Source: CAVZCK01 sp963798805 (GTDB lineage Bacteria; Pseudomonadota; Alphaproteobacteria; Rhizobiales; Rhodomicrobiaceae). Taken from it: a stretch of 64,000 nt of DNA. The position numbers and the translations under genes were made by a program. Within the stretch, counting starts at the first letter, position 1. Each line of letters starts with the position of its first letter. Positions 8,983 through 16,499 of this stretch are shown here, piece by piece. The stretch is taken from NCBI GenBank assembly GCA_963798805.1, contig CAWCVC010000017.1, positions 287,096-351,095 on the forward strand, given 5' to 3'. Below the pieces are notes generated by a model. It was not told where the DNA came from, ran no database searches, and was given only the letters and a program-made list of their open reading frames with translations.

Positions 8983-9210
8983 ATGGACGCAGCAGCAGCA
9001 AAGCTCATCGGCGCGGGTCTCGCATGCTCGGCGCTGATCGGCGCCGGCGTCGGCATCGGCAGCATTTTCAGCGGCTATCTGTCGGGCGCGCTCCGCAATC
9101 CGTCGGCGGCTCCCGGCCAGTTCCCGAACCTGCTGCTCGGCTTTGCCCTCGCCGAAGCCACCGGCCTGTTCGGCCTGGTCGTGGCGCTCATCATCCTGTT
9201 TGTGTTCTAG
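8983..9210 (+). CDS. atpE: F0F1 ATP synthase subunit c
   Basis: A 75-residue hairpin of two membrane helices that forms the rotating proton-binding ring. Helix 1 contains the Gly/Ala-rich packing motif GAGVGIGSIFSGYL, the polar loop is ALRNPSAAPGQ, and helix 2 holds the proton-carrying Glu in FALAEATGLFGLV (residue 58). The length and loop are standard. GGAGATC lies about 8 bases before the ATG. A strong hairpin follows the stop codon and probably protects this part of the transcript, as subunit c is needed in 8-15 copies per complex (family knowledge). Confidence 0.97.
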   Translation: MDAAAAKLIGAGLACSALIGAGVGIGSIFSGYLSGALRNPSAAPGQFPNLLLGFALAEATGLFGLVVALIILFVF

Positions 9211-9227
9211 GCGGCGTCGTTTTCGCA

Positions 9228-9253
9228 GCCGGCGCACAATGGGCTGTGCCGGC
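9228..9253 (+). promoter_or_regulatory. Intercistronic hairpin downstream of atpE
   Basis: GCCGGCGCACA (9228-9238) pairs with TGTGCCGGC (9245-9253), leaving one bulged G and a 6-base loop. No T-run follows, so it is more likely an mRNA stability or processing element within the Fo operon than a terminator. Its place just after the c-subunit gene fits the need to raise c over the single-copy subunits. Confidence 0.55.
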
Positions 9254-9318
9254 CCCGTGAGAGTTCAGGACGGCCGCTTCCGGGTTCCGTCCCAAACGCC
9301 GCTAAAAGGTCGCAAGAC

Positions 9319-9804
9319 ATGCCGCAATTAGATCCCGCCAATTTCGCTCCCCAGATCATCTGGCTCGCGATCACCTTCATCCTGCTCTATGTGCTGATGG
9401 TCCACCTGGCCCTGCCTCGCGTCGGAAGCATGCTGGAAGAGCGGCGGGACCGGATCGCCGGCGACATTGCCGCCGCCGCCAGGTTGCGTGAGGATACCGA
9501 ACACGCCATCGAGGATTACGAGAAGGCGCTCGCGGACGCACGGGCGCGCGCCCAGGCGATCGCGCGCAAGGCGCGTGAGGAAATGACCGCCGATATGGAT
9601 CGCCAGCGCGCCGAGGTCGACGCGGAGATGACAGCCAAAACCGCCGATGCCGAAAAACGCATCAACGCGCTCAAAGAGTCGGCTCTCGGCCATGTTCGCG
9701 AAATTGCTACGGAGACGGCAGAAGCTCTCGCTGCCCGTTTATTGGGCAAACCGGTCGACCCATCAGAATTAAAGGCCGCGGTCAACGAAGTGCTTGGCAA
9801 CTGA
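9319..9804 (+). CDS. atpF2: F0F1 ATP synthase subunit b' (second peripheral-stalk subunit)
   Basis: A 161-residue stalk protein: one N-terminal membrane helix (IIWLAITFILLYVLMVHLALP, about residues 13-33), then a long charged, Ala-rich coiled coil (ERRDRIAGDIAAAARLRED onward) and a C-terminal helix that docks on F1. Alphaproteobacteria use a b/b' heterodimer in place of the b2 homodimer. The place between atpE and the second b gene, and the LP-R-V-G-S-ML-EERRDRI pattern after the helix, identify this one as b'. It ends 12 bases before the b gene, so translation is probably coupled. Confidence 0.93.
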   Translation: MPQLDPANFAPQIIWLAITFILLYVLMVHLALPRVGSMLEERRDRIAGDIAAAARLREDTEHAIEDYEKALADARARAQAIARKAREEMTADMDRQRAEVDAEMTAKTADAEKRINALKESALGHVREIATETAEALAARLLGKPVDPSELKAAVNEVLGN

Positions 9805-9816
9805 CGAGGGTATGCT

Positions 9817-10302
9817 ATGTTTAGTTCCCCCGAACTTTGGGTACTCGTATCCTTTGTCCTGTTTCTGGCGCTTCTCGTGTATTACAACATTCCGTCAAAA
9901 ATAACCAAAGCACTGGATGAGAGAGCCGATCGGATTCGTGCCGAACTTGAGGAGGCGCACCGCCTTCGCGAGGAAGCACAGTCAATTCTGGCCGATTACC
10001 AGCGCAAGCGGCGGGATGCGGAAAAGGAGGCCGAGGATATTATTGCGATGGCACGGAGGGAGGCGCAGTTTTACGCTGAAGAGTCGCGCAAGGCCCTGAA
10101 TAAATCCTTGCAGCGGCGCGTGAAGCTTGCCGAGGAAAAAATCGCCCGTGCCGAGGAGCAGGCCGTTATTGAGATCCGCTCCCGGTCAGTCGATGCGGCA
10201 GCAGCCGCGGCTGAAATCATCATCGCTCGAGACCTCAAAGGCAAGTCGGCGGAAGACTTGGTGACGAAAAGCATCAGAGACGTTGGCACCAAGTTGAACT
10301 GA
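9817..10302 (+). CDS. atpF: F0F1 ATP synthase subunit b
   Basis: A 161-residue stalk subunit with an N-terminal membrane helix (LWVLVSFVLFLALLVYY, about residues 7-23), the usual ITKALDERADRIRAELEEAHRLREEA start of the coiled coil, and an Ala-rich C-terminal region. With b' it connects subunit a to F1. The ATG at 9817 is preceded by GACGAGGG; another ATG lies out of register just before it. It is the last gene of the operon and is followed by a clear intrinsic terminator. Confidence 0.95.
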   Translation: MFSSPELWVLVSFVLFLALLVYYNIPSKITKALDERADRIRAELEEAHRLREEAQSILADYQRKRRDAEKEAEDIIAMARREAQFYAEESRKALNKSLQRRVKLAEEKIARAEEQAVIEIRSRSVDAAAAAAEIIIARDLKGKSAEDLVTKSIRDVGTKLN

Positions 10303-10338
10303 GGCTTTGGCCCAGGTCCTGTGGGAGGAGAGGAACTT

Positions 10339-10366
10339 ACCGGGTTCTCGTGACCCGGTTTTTCTT
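10339..10366 (+). terminator. Intrinsic terminator of the Fo operon
   Basis: ACCGGGT (10339-10345), a 7-base loop, ACCCGGT (10353-10359) and a directly following run of T residues. It lies 37 bases after the atpF stop. Confidence 0.88.
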
Positions 10367-10555
10367 TTGCGGCAGGCGATAAGCTTGCCAGTTTTATTGC
10401 CTATCCGGTAGCGGGTTAGTTTGAACCTTCCTTGACCTCATAGGGTCCGCGCTTGCCCGGCCTGGGTAGCTTCAAGGGGGGCTTTGTGACCATCGGACGT
10501 GAGTTGAACGCGGTTTGCGGATATACTCGCTCATAAGGTGATCGGGAGGGTTCCG

Positions 10556-10744
10556 ATGAACCAGCACACCCTAACGGCCTATGTGGTTGGAACGATACTC
10601 GTGTGGGGCGCGATCCTAATCGCCGTATGGTTCCTTGCACCTTCGCACACAAGAGACATGATGCACCTGTGCGGAATGTTCTATATCGGCATGCTGGCGA
10701 TGTATATCGCCCAGCACGTTTATCCCTTCCACCCGTGGCATTGA
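10556..10744 (+). CDS. Small two-helix membrane protein, unknown function
   Basis: A 62-residue protein with two predicted membrane helices, about residues 8-27 (AYVVGTILVWGAILIAVWFL) and 36-53 (MMHLCGMFYIGMLAMYIAQ), a short polar loop and a His/Tyr/Pro-rich tail ending HPWH. The ATG at 10556 is chosen because GGGAGGG lies at 10544-10550, a near-ideal ribosome binding site. An in-frame start 18 bases earlier would put that site inside the gene. I do not recognise a family. Codon usage and the binding site make it a likely real gene. A dispersed palindromic repeat begins 9 bases after its stop and may end its transcript. Confidence 0.65.
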   Translation: MNQHTLTAYVVGTILVWGAILIAVWFLAPSHTRDMMHLCGMFYIGMLAMYIAQHVYPFHPWH

Positions 10745-10753
10745 CAGCTAAAC

Positions 10754-10855
10754 GCATCGGACCGAAAAGTGCGAAGCGGTTTTCGGACAAATCCGATGCC
10801 AAAACAGACAGCTACAGCGGCGTTTCCGATGCCAACTAAAAGTCCGCCGCTCTAA
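10754..10855 (+). repeat. Dispersed palindromic repeat, copy 1 (long form)
   Basis: GCATCGG at 10754-10760 pairs with CCGATGC at 10793-10799 around a core GAAAAGTGCGAAGCGGTTTTC, whose ends also pair. A second half with GGCGTTTCCGATGCC and CCGCCGCTCTA follows. A nearly identical copy is found at 52142-52245, and shorter relatives with the same core lie at 16776-16829 and, inverted, at 28210-28259. It occupies the 3' flank of the small membrane protein gene. Such elements are common between genes in Hyphomicrobiales. Confidence 0.85.
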
Positions 10856-10899
10856 AGAACCCGGCTGCGATTTCAAACTGAGACGCTACCGCCTATCCG

Positions 10900-10918
10900 C
10901 CAGCCGCCCCTCGGCTGG
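10900..10918. terminator. Short perfect hairpin, possible terminator
   Basis: CCAGCCG (10900-10906), loop CCCCT, CGGCTGG (10912-10918), followed by TGATTTT. The T-run is weak, so termination on the plus strand is only possible. The remainder of 10856-11062 is AT-rich and holds no gene I can support. Confidence 0.35.
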
Positions 10919-11062
10919 TGATTTTGGCGCAGCCGAGTCGTAATAAAGTATTCTCATAAAATTCTAAGCAGAATATCACATGAAATCCTTCATATCTAGA
11001 AACTTGTTGCCCCTGATCGGCTTGTGATTGAATATATACAGTATGCTCCGCATCGAAAGTTA

Positions 11063-11076
11063 TTGATGTTGATCAA
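11063..11076 (+). promoter_or_regulatory. FNR/FixK-type binding site
   Basis: TTGAT-GTTG-ATCAA matches the FNR/FixK consensus TTGAT-N4-ATCAA at every fixed position. It lies in a visibly AT-rich stretch (about 10930-11165) typical of a promoter. On the plus strand the next reading frame is the tiny signal-peptide-like one at 11172-11288. No other gene starts nearby in either direction. The site is a sequence match; binding and the oxygen response are inference. Confidence 0.55.
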
Positions 11077-11171
11077 GCCCTGATCGTCTCAGCCGGATTT
11101 ACGGTCCAGCGGTAAAATTCAACATCGATTCGGCGATTCGCATTCGGGGAAAACAAAACAAATATAAGTGA

Positions 11172-11288
11172 CTGCTTCTTGGGGCGTTCGGATTTTTCGC
11201 AATGGCCGCGGATCTCGGCGGCGGCATGAAGGACATGCCGCCGGGCCAGGCCTATGCAACGGAATACGGCCGGGCGCCGGCTCTATAG
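11172..11288 (+). other. Tiny signal-peptide-like reading frame (gene remnant or small exported peptide)
   Basis: Between an in-frame TGA at 11169 and a TAG at 11286-11288 the frame reads LLLGAFGFFAMA followed by ADLGGGMKDMPP and ends RAPAL. The first part looks like a signal-peptide core with a cleavage site. The second resembles the mature start of Hyphomicrobiales outer-membrane proteins. The only ATG is at 11202, inside the signal; otherwise a CTG at 11172 would have to start it. It lies about 100 bases after the FNR-like site and is followed at once by a GC hairpin, so it has the outline of a complete transcription unit. It may be a real short peptide, a decayed gene or a gene with a base lost near its start. 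Confidence 0.3.
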
Positions 11289-11316
11289 AGGCCGCCAGCA
11301 GGGATGCCGGCGGCCT
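11289..11316 (+). terminator. GC-rich hairpin after the tiny reading frame
   Basis: AGGCCGCC (11289-11296) pairs perfectly with GGCGGCCT (11309-11316) around a 12-base loop and starts on the base after the TAG at 11286-11288. There is only a TT after the stem. The stretch from here to 11395 has three ACGCAAC units but no gene. Confidence 0.45.
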
Positions 11317-11395
11317 TCGACTGAGCGCAAACGCGACAACTGACGCTACGACGCCACGCACGCAACTAACGCAACACACGCAACCGTCACAGATC

Positions 11396-11860
11396 TCAGT
11401 AGCGGCAGGGCGTGGCGATCGCCTCGCAGCTTTTCAGCGCGCCGATCCGGGTACAGACGATCTCGGCATCGCGGGCAATGTTCCAGTTGGCATATTGGTC
11501 GCCATGGACGAAGCGCGTCTCGCGGATCCAGGCGAAGCGGGCGCTGTTCCTGGCGAATACCGTCACCAGATTGCGCTTGCCGACGGCCCGGACCAGGGCG
11601 ACGCAACGGTCGCGGTCATAATCGCGGTCGTCATCGCGATCATACGAATGCCGGTAGGTCCTGTCCGGATAGGGCCGGTCGCGGTCGGACTCGCAGGTAT
11701 CCGCATAAGGGTGCTCCTCGCAATATTGGCCCTGGCGATGATAGGCGCCGGACTTGCCGTCATCATCATCGTCGAACAGGCTGGCGGCGTGCGCGCCCGA
11801 AGCGGCGACCATTGCCGCGGCAAAGGCTAAAGCAGTCAATTTTAACGAAAATGTCTTCAT
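11396..11860 (-). CDS. Secreted acidic/arginine-rich protein of unknown function
   Basis: A 154-residue protein with a clear signal peptide (MKTFSLKLTALAFAAAMVA, cleavage near AHA-AS), then a run of five Asp (FDDDDDG, about residues 29-34), a Cys-containing segment, an Asp/Arg/Tyr-rich stretch (about 58-83), and a better ordered C-terminal half with three more Cys residues including one three from the end. GGGAGAG lies 5-11 bases before the ATG on the minus strand. The acidic run may bind Ca2+ or other cations, which is inference. No family is recognised. A longer open frame on the opposite strand covers the same bases but lacks a signal or binding site and is taken as its shadow. Confidence 0.68.
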   Translation of the reverse strand: MKTFSLKLTALAFAAAMVAASGAHAASLFDDDDDGKSGAYHRQGQYCEEHPYADTCESDRDRPYPDRTYRHSYDRDDDRDYDRDRCVALVRAVGKRNLVTVFARNSARFAWIRETRFVHGDQYANWNIARDAEIVCTRIGALKSCEAIATPCRY

Positions 11861-12010
11861 CGGTGCTCTCCCTAATTCGCGGGGGCCGATCCTTCAGAGA
11901 TCTTGCGTCCCTTGAACTCGGGAAGAGATTAGAGCGCCGAAACTGAACGCAGCTCGAAGGCCGCGTTCATCTGGAATTAACGCTTTTATCCGCCGCCCTT
12001 GCCGGCCGGC

Positions 12011-13567
12011 TCATTCAGCGGCCTGGGCTTTCGGTGCAGCGTAGATCAGCACCGGCTGGCGCGCGGCGCGCGTCTCGTCGAGCCGTCGGCGCGGGGCGTA
12101 ATGCGGCGCGCCGGTGAAGCGCGCGGCGTCACCCTGATGCGCGGCACGGGCCAGCGATCTCAGCGCGCCGACGAACTGATCGAGGCTTTGCTTGGATTCC
12201 GACTCCGTCGGCTCGATCAGCATCGCCCCATGAACGACGAGCGGGAAATACACCGTCATCGGATGGAAGCCTTCGTCGATCATCGCCTTGGCGAAATCGA
12301 GCGTCGAAACCCCGGTGCCCTTGAGGAAGCTTTCATCGAACAGCACCTCGTGCATGCAGACCCGGTCGCCGAAGGGCTGGCTCATTGCGTCCCGGAGCCC
12401 GGCGCGGATGTAATTGGCGTTCAGCACCGCATCTTCCGAGGCCTGGCGGATGCCGTCGATGCCGAAGCTCAGCATATAGGCGAGCGCGCGCACGAACATG
12501 CCCATCTGGCCGTGGAAGGCGACCAGCCGGCCGAAAGGCTCGGCCTTTCCCGCCCCCGCCTCATCCTCGACCAGCACGAGATGCCGGCCGTCCCGCCGGA
12601 TCAGCGGCAGCGGCGCAAACGGTGCGAGGCTCTCGGAGAACACGACCGGCCCCGCGCCGGGTCCGCCACCGCCATGCGGGGTCGAGAAGGTCTTGTGCAG
12701 ATTGATGTGCATGGCGTCGACGCCGAGGTCGCCCGGCCGGACCTTGCCGGCAATGGCGTTGAAATTGGCGCCGTCGCAATAGAGATAGGCGCCCGCCTCA
12801 TGCAACGCCGCGGCGATCTCGGCGATCTCGGGCTCGAACAGCCCGCAAGTGTTCGGATTGGTAAGCATCATAGCGGCGACATCATCGCCGAGCGCCTCGC
12901 GCACCGCCGCCGCGCGGACCGTGCCGTTTTCCTTCTCGGCTGAGATCGCGCGGACGGTGAAACCGAGCAGCGCGGCCGTCGCCGGATTGGTGCCATGCGC
13001 CGAATTGGGCACCAGCACGACGCGCCGCTTGTCGGCCTCGCCCCGCGCCTCCAACGCCGCACGGATGGCGATCATGCCGCAAAGTTCGCCATGCGCGCCG
13101 GCCTTGGGCGACAGGTCGACGGCGGCCATGCCTGTCAGCTTGAGCAGCCAATCGGAGAGCATAGCCATCAGCTCGATGGCGCCGGAAACGGTCTTCTGCG
13201 GCTGGAGCGGGTGGATGTCGCCGAAGCCCGGCAGCCGCGCCATCTTCTCGTTCAGGCGCGGATTGTGCTTCATGGTGCAGGAGCCCAGCGGGAAGATGCC
13301 GGTGTCGATGGCATAGTTCTTCTGGCTCAGCCGCACATAGTGCCGCATGGTCTCCGGTTCGGAGAGTCCCGGCAGGCCGATCGGATCGCGCCGCTCGGCG
13401 TCGCCAAGCCGGCTCTCGAAAGGCTCCGGTTCCTCGATGTCGACGCCGGAGGTCTCCAGCGCGCCGATCTCGAAGATCAGCGGCTCCTCGATCTGCAAGC
13501 CGCGATTGCCGGTGTAGGTCTTCGGCTCCGAAACCGTGGCGATGGCTTTCCTGGCCATTTCGTTCAT
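12011..13567 (-). CDS. gcvPB: Glycine dehydrogenase (decarboxylating) subunit 2, P-protein C-terminal half
   Basis: A 518-residue subunit of the two-part P-protein, which decarboxylates glycine with PLP and passes the aminomethyl group to lipoyl-GcvH. The PLP-Lys motif is seen as HINLHKTFSTPHGGGGPGAGPV near the middle, with the upstream CDGANFNAI motif. The N-terminal part has LGSCTMKHNPR, matching the family. The split form (PA plus PB) replaces the single 950-residue GcvP of E. coli. The gene overlaps gcvPA by 4 bases (ATGA), so the two subunits are translationally coupled. It is the last gene of the riboswitch-controlled operon. The first ATG (MNEMARK) is used; a second lies three codons later. 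Confidence 0.95.
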   Translation of the reverse strand: MNEMARKAIATVSEPKTYTGNRGLQIEEPLIFEIGALETSGVDIEEPEPFESRLGDAERRDPIGLPGLSEPETMRHYVRLSQKNYAIDTGIFPLGSCTMKHNPRLNEKMARLPGFGDIHPLQPQKTVSGAIELMAMLSDWLLKLTGMAAVDLSPKAGAHGELCGMIAIRAALEARGEADKRRVVLVPNSAHGTNPATAALLGFTVRAISAEKENGTVRAAAVREALGDDVAAMMLTNPNTCGLFEPEIAEIAAALHEAGAYLYCDGANFNAIAGKVRPGDLGVDAMHINLHKTFSTPHGGGGPGAGPVVFSESLAPFAPLPLIRRDGRHLVLVEDEAGAGKAEPFGRLVAFHGQMGMFVRALAYMLSFGIDGIRQASEDAVLNANYIRAGLRDAMSQPFGDRVCMHEVLFDESFLKGTGVSTLDFAKAMIDEGFHPMTVYFPLVVHGAMLIEPTESESKQSLDQFVGALRSLARAAHQGDAARFTGAPHYAPRRRLDETRAARQPVLIYAAPKAQAAE

Positions 13568-14904
13568 AGCAGCACCTTCGTGAGGGCGGTCGCGTAGGCT
13601 TGGCGGTCTTCGGTGGTGTTGACTTCCGTCGCCGCGACGATGATCAGGTCATGCAGCTTTTCGTCATCCGGGAAGAGGCGCGAGGCCGGCACGCCGCCGA
13701 TCACGCCTTCATCGACAAGCGCATCGATGACCTCTGCACCGGGTTTCGGCGTGCGAATGGTGAACTCGTTGAAGAAATGCGGAGTGACAATCTCGATACC
13801 CGGCACCGCCGCAAGCTTGTCGGCAAGCGCCACGGCATTGGCGTGATTGAGCCGCGCCAGCTTGCGAAGCCCGGCCTCGCCGAGCAGCGTCATATGCACG
13901 GTGAAGGCCAGCGAGCAGAGGCCGGAATTGGTGCAGATATTGCTCGTGGCCTTCTCGCGGCGGATATGCTGCTCGCGCGTCGAGAGTGTCAGCACGAAGC
14001 CGCGCTTCCCTTCCTCGTCAACCGTCCCGCCGCAGAGCCGGCCCGGCATCTGCCGCAGAAACTTCTGCCGCGTGGCGAAGAGGCCCAGATAGGGGCCGCC
14101 GAAATTGAGGCCGTTGCCGATCGACTGGCCTTCCGCCAAGACAATGTCCGCGCCCATCGAGCCGGGCGAGCGCAGAGCGCCGAAGGACACCGCCTCGGTA
14201 ACGACGACGATGAGCAGTGCGCCATTTTTATGGGCAAGCTCGGCGAGCGGGGTCAGATCGCGGGCGCCGCCGAAGACGCCGGGATATTGCACCACGATGC
14301 AGGAGGTCTCGGTGTCGATGTCCTCGACGAATTCTGTATTCGGGGCGGACGGCAGCGCCACGACCTCATGCTGGGAATAGCGGCTGATAGTCTCGATGAC
14401 GGCGCGGTAATGCGGATGCAGATTGCCGAACAGCACCGCCTTTGTTCGCTTGGTGACGCGGTGCGCCATCAGCACGGCCTCGGCGGCGGCGGTCGAGCCG
14501 TCATACATCGAGGCGTTCGCTACCTCCATGCCCGTCAGCGCCGCGACCTGGGTCTGGAACTCGAACAGATATTGCAGCGTGCCCTGCGCGATCTCCGGCT
14601 GATAGGGCGTATAGGCGGTCATGAACTCCGACCGCTGAATGATGTGATCCACCGTAGCCGGGACGTGATGTTTATAGGCGCCACAGCCGGCAAAGAACGG
14701 CACCGAGCCCGCGGCCGTGTTCCGCGCCGCCAGCCGGCCCAGCGCGCGCTCGACGGCCATCTCGCTGTGATGCTGCGGCAGGCCGGGGATGCCGTCCAGG
14801 AGCAGGCCCTCCGGGACGTCGGCGAACAGCTCGTCGACCTCGGCGACGCCGATCGCCGCGAGCATCTGGCGGCGCTCATCGGCCGTGTGGGGAAGATACC
14901 GCAT
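13564..14904 (-). CDS. gcvPA: Glycine dehydrogenase (decarboxylating) subunit 1, P-protein N-terminal half
   Basis: A 446-residue partner of GcvPB with the family opening MRYLPHTADERRQMLAAIG, the GCGAYKHHVPATVDHI motif, YTPYQPEIAQGTLQYLFEFQTQ, and GLNFGGPYLGLFATR. It lacks the PLP-Lys, which is on the other subunit; both are needed for the active heterotetramer. The start ATG overlaps the gcvH stop by one base (TAATG) and its stop overlaps gcvPB, showing tight coupling within the operon. Length is standard for the split form. Confidence 0.95.
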   Translation of the reverse strand: MRYLPHTADERRQMLAAIGVAEVDELFADVPEGLLLDGIPGLPQHHSEMAVERALGRLAARNTAAGSVPFFAGCGAYKHHVPATVDHIIQRSEFMTAYTPYQPEIAQGTLQYLFEFQTQVAALTGMEVANASMYDGSTAAAEAVLMAHRVTKRTKAVLFGNLHPHYRAVIETISRYSQHEVVALPSAPNTEFVEDIDTETSCIVVQYPGVFGGARDLTPLAELAHKNGALLIVVVTEAVSFGALRSPGSMGADIVLAEGQSIGNGLNFGGPYLGLFATRQKFLRQMPGRLCGGTVDEEGKRGFVLTLSTREQHIRREKATSNICTNSGLCSLAFTVHMTLLGEAGLRKLARLNHANAVALADKLAAVPGIEIVTPHFFNEFTIRTPKPGAEVIDALVDEGVIGGVPASRLFPDDEKLHDLIIVAATEVNTTEDRQAYATALTKVLL

Positions 14905-15281
14905 TACTCGATGGTCTCCAGATAGTCCTTATAGGCTTCGGTGGACATCAGCATGTCGAGCTCGCGCGGATTGCTGAGCCGGATCTTCAGGAACCAGGCG
15001 TCGCCCTCCGGGTCCTGATTGACGAGCGCGGGGTCGGCAACGATGGCCTCGTTGACTTCGACGATCTCGCCGGATACGGGCGCGTAAACCTCGCTCGCGG
15101 CCTTGACCAATTCGACGACTGCCGCCTCCTGGCCCTTGGAGAGGACCTTGCCGACCTCCGGCAATTCGACGAAAACGATGTCGCCGAGCTTGTCCTGCGC
15201 ATATTCGGAGATGCCGACGGTGCCGATGCCGGTATCGACGCTGATATATTCGTGATCGCTGGTATATTTGGTGTCAGCCAT
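14904..15281 (-). CDS. gcvH: Glycine cleavage system H protein
   Basis: A 125-residue lipoyl carrier that shuttles the aminomethyl group between P, T and L proteins. The lipoyl-accepting Lys60 is in ELVKAASEVYAPVSGEI; the usual ES before VKAAS is EL here, a mild variation. The N-terminus YTSDHEYISVD and the C-terminal GDAWFLKIRLSNP are standard. The gene overlaps gcvT by 8 bases and gcvPA by 1 base. The lipoamide dehydrogenase (L protein) is not in the window and is presumably shared with other complexes. Confidence 0.96.
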   Translation of the reverse strand: MADTKYTSDHEYISVDTGIGTVGISEYAQDKLGDIVFVELPEVGKVLSKGQEAAVVELVKAASEVYAPVSGEIVEVNEAIVADPALVNQDPEGDAWFLKIRLSNPRELDMLMSTEAYKDYLETIE

Positions 15282-16449
15282 GTGCTGTTCCTGACTTGGT
15301 CCTGCGGTGATAGCGATGCGCTACGAACGGCATGGGGACGACGGCCGCCGCATGGGGGGCGCCCCTGATGATAAGTTTGACGGGCGTCCCCGGTTTCGCC
15401 TGAACGCTCGCCACATAGCCCATCGCCACAGGGAGGCCGAGGCTCGGTGCAAAAGAGCCACTGGTCACGCGCCCGACCGGCCCACCCTCCGCGCTGACGA
15501 TTTCGCAGCCCTCGCGGGCCGGCGCCCTGTTCTCCAGCTTGAGCCCGACCCGGAGCCGCGCCGGTCCCTCGCGAAGTTCTCGCCGTACCCGCTCGGCGCC
15601 TGGAAAGCCTCCCTCGGTCCGCCGGCGCTTGCCAATCGACCAGACGAGGTCCGCTTCCACCGGCGAGGTGCTTTCGTCAATATCGTGGCCGTAAAGGCAA
15701 AGGCCGGCCTCGAGGCGCAGCGTATCGCGTGCGCCAAGACCGACCGGAACGACCCGCTCGTTTGAAAGCAAACGGCGTGCCAGCGCTTCCGCCTCGCCGG
15801 CCGCCACGGAGATCTCGAAACCGTCCTCGCCGGTATAGCCGGACCGGCTGATATGGCAGCGAACTCCGTCGATTTCGGCCGGCGCGGCGGTCATGAAGCC
15901 GAGCCGCACGGCATCGGGGCAGAGGCCGGCCATGATCTCGGCCGCAGCCGGTCCTTGCAGAGCAAGGAGGGCGAGATCGTCTTTCGGCGACAACGTCACG
16001 CCCGCCGGAAGCCTAGCGGCAATATGGGCGTAGTCGACATCCTTGCGCGCGGCATTGACGACCAGCATCAGCGTGCCGTCCTCCGCAGGTGAAACCGGCC
16101 GCGTAATCATCAGATCGTCGATGATGCCGCCATCTTGGGTGAGAAGCTGAGTGTATCGCTGGCGGCCCGGCTCCAGGCCGGCAATATCGCCGGGCACCAG
16201 CGCTTCAAGCGCGGCAGCAGTGGCGGCATGGCTCGACCCCCGAACGATCGCCTGTCCCATATGCGAGACGTCGAACAGTCCCGCGGCTTCACGCGTCCGC
16301 AAATGTTCCTTGATCAGCCCCGTCGGATAGCCGACCGGCATGTCGTAGCCGGCAAACGGCACCATCTTCGCACCAAGCTCCAGATGCAGAGCGTGGAGCG
16401 GGGTCTGTTTCAAATCGGATTTCGACGGCTGATGTTCTGGCGACGCCAT
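15274..16449 (-). CDS. gcvT: Glycine cleavage system aminomethyltransferase (T protein)
   Basis: A 391-residue tetrahydrofolate-dependent aminomethyltransferase that releases ammonia and forms 5,10-methylene-THF. Family marks: LHALHLELGAKMVPFAGYDMPVGY at the N-terminus, REAAGLFDVSHMGQ, DDLMITR, SRSGYTGEDGFEIS, LGARDTLRLEAGLCLYGHDID and a C-terminal GxVTSGSFAPSLG. It has a 17-residue N-terminal extension compared with E. coli. GGGAGAG lies just before the ATG. It is the first gene of gcvT-gcvH-gcvPA-gcvPB and starts about 50 bases after the glycine riboswitch, which presumably turns the operon on when glycine is plentiful. Confidence 0.96.
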   Translation of the reverse strand: MASPEHQPSKSDLKQTPLHALHLELGAKMVPFAGYDMPVGYPTGLIKEHLRTREAAGLFDVSHMGQAIVRGSSHAATAAALEALVPGDIAGLEPGRQRYTQLLTQDGGIIDDLMITRPVSPAEDGTLMLVVNAARKDVDYAHIAARLPAGVTLSPKDDLALLALQGPAAAEIMAGLCPDAVRLGFMTAAPAEIDGVRCHISRSGYTGEDGFEISVAAGEAEALARRLLSNERVVPVGLGARDTLRLEAGLCLYGHDIDESTSPVEADLVWSIGKRRRTEGGFPGAERVRRELREGPARLRVGLKLENRAPAREGCEIVSAEGGPVGRVTSGSFAPSLGLPVAMGYVASVQAKPGTPVKLIIRGAPHAAAVVPMPFVAHRYHRRTKSGTAHG

Positions 16450-16499
16450 GTCTCTCCCGATCCGCGAACAAAATTGAGCATCATCCGGACAAGCCGGAC

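Noticed and set aside
10416..10802. 128-codon minus-strand frame
   Set aside because: Starts inside the dispersed repeat and runs opposite the small membrane protein gene. A related short frame recurs in the repeat copy at 52142, showing it is repeat-derived.
11340..11395. Three ACGCAAC units as a possible regulatory repeat (iteron)
   Set aside because: Spacing is irregular, the copies are few, and no replication gene is near; probably low-complexity sequence.
11168..11830. 220-codon plus-strand frame
   Set aside because: Its second half is opposite the secreted-protein gene, which has a signal peptide and a good ribosome binding site; the first half crosses a hairpin and ACGCAAC repeats.
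12011..14925. Long plus-strand frames opposite gcvPB and gcvPA
   Set aside because: Same reason: mirror frames without motifs or ribosome binding sites.
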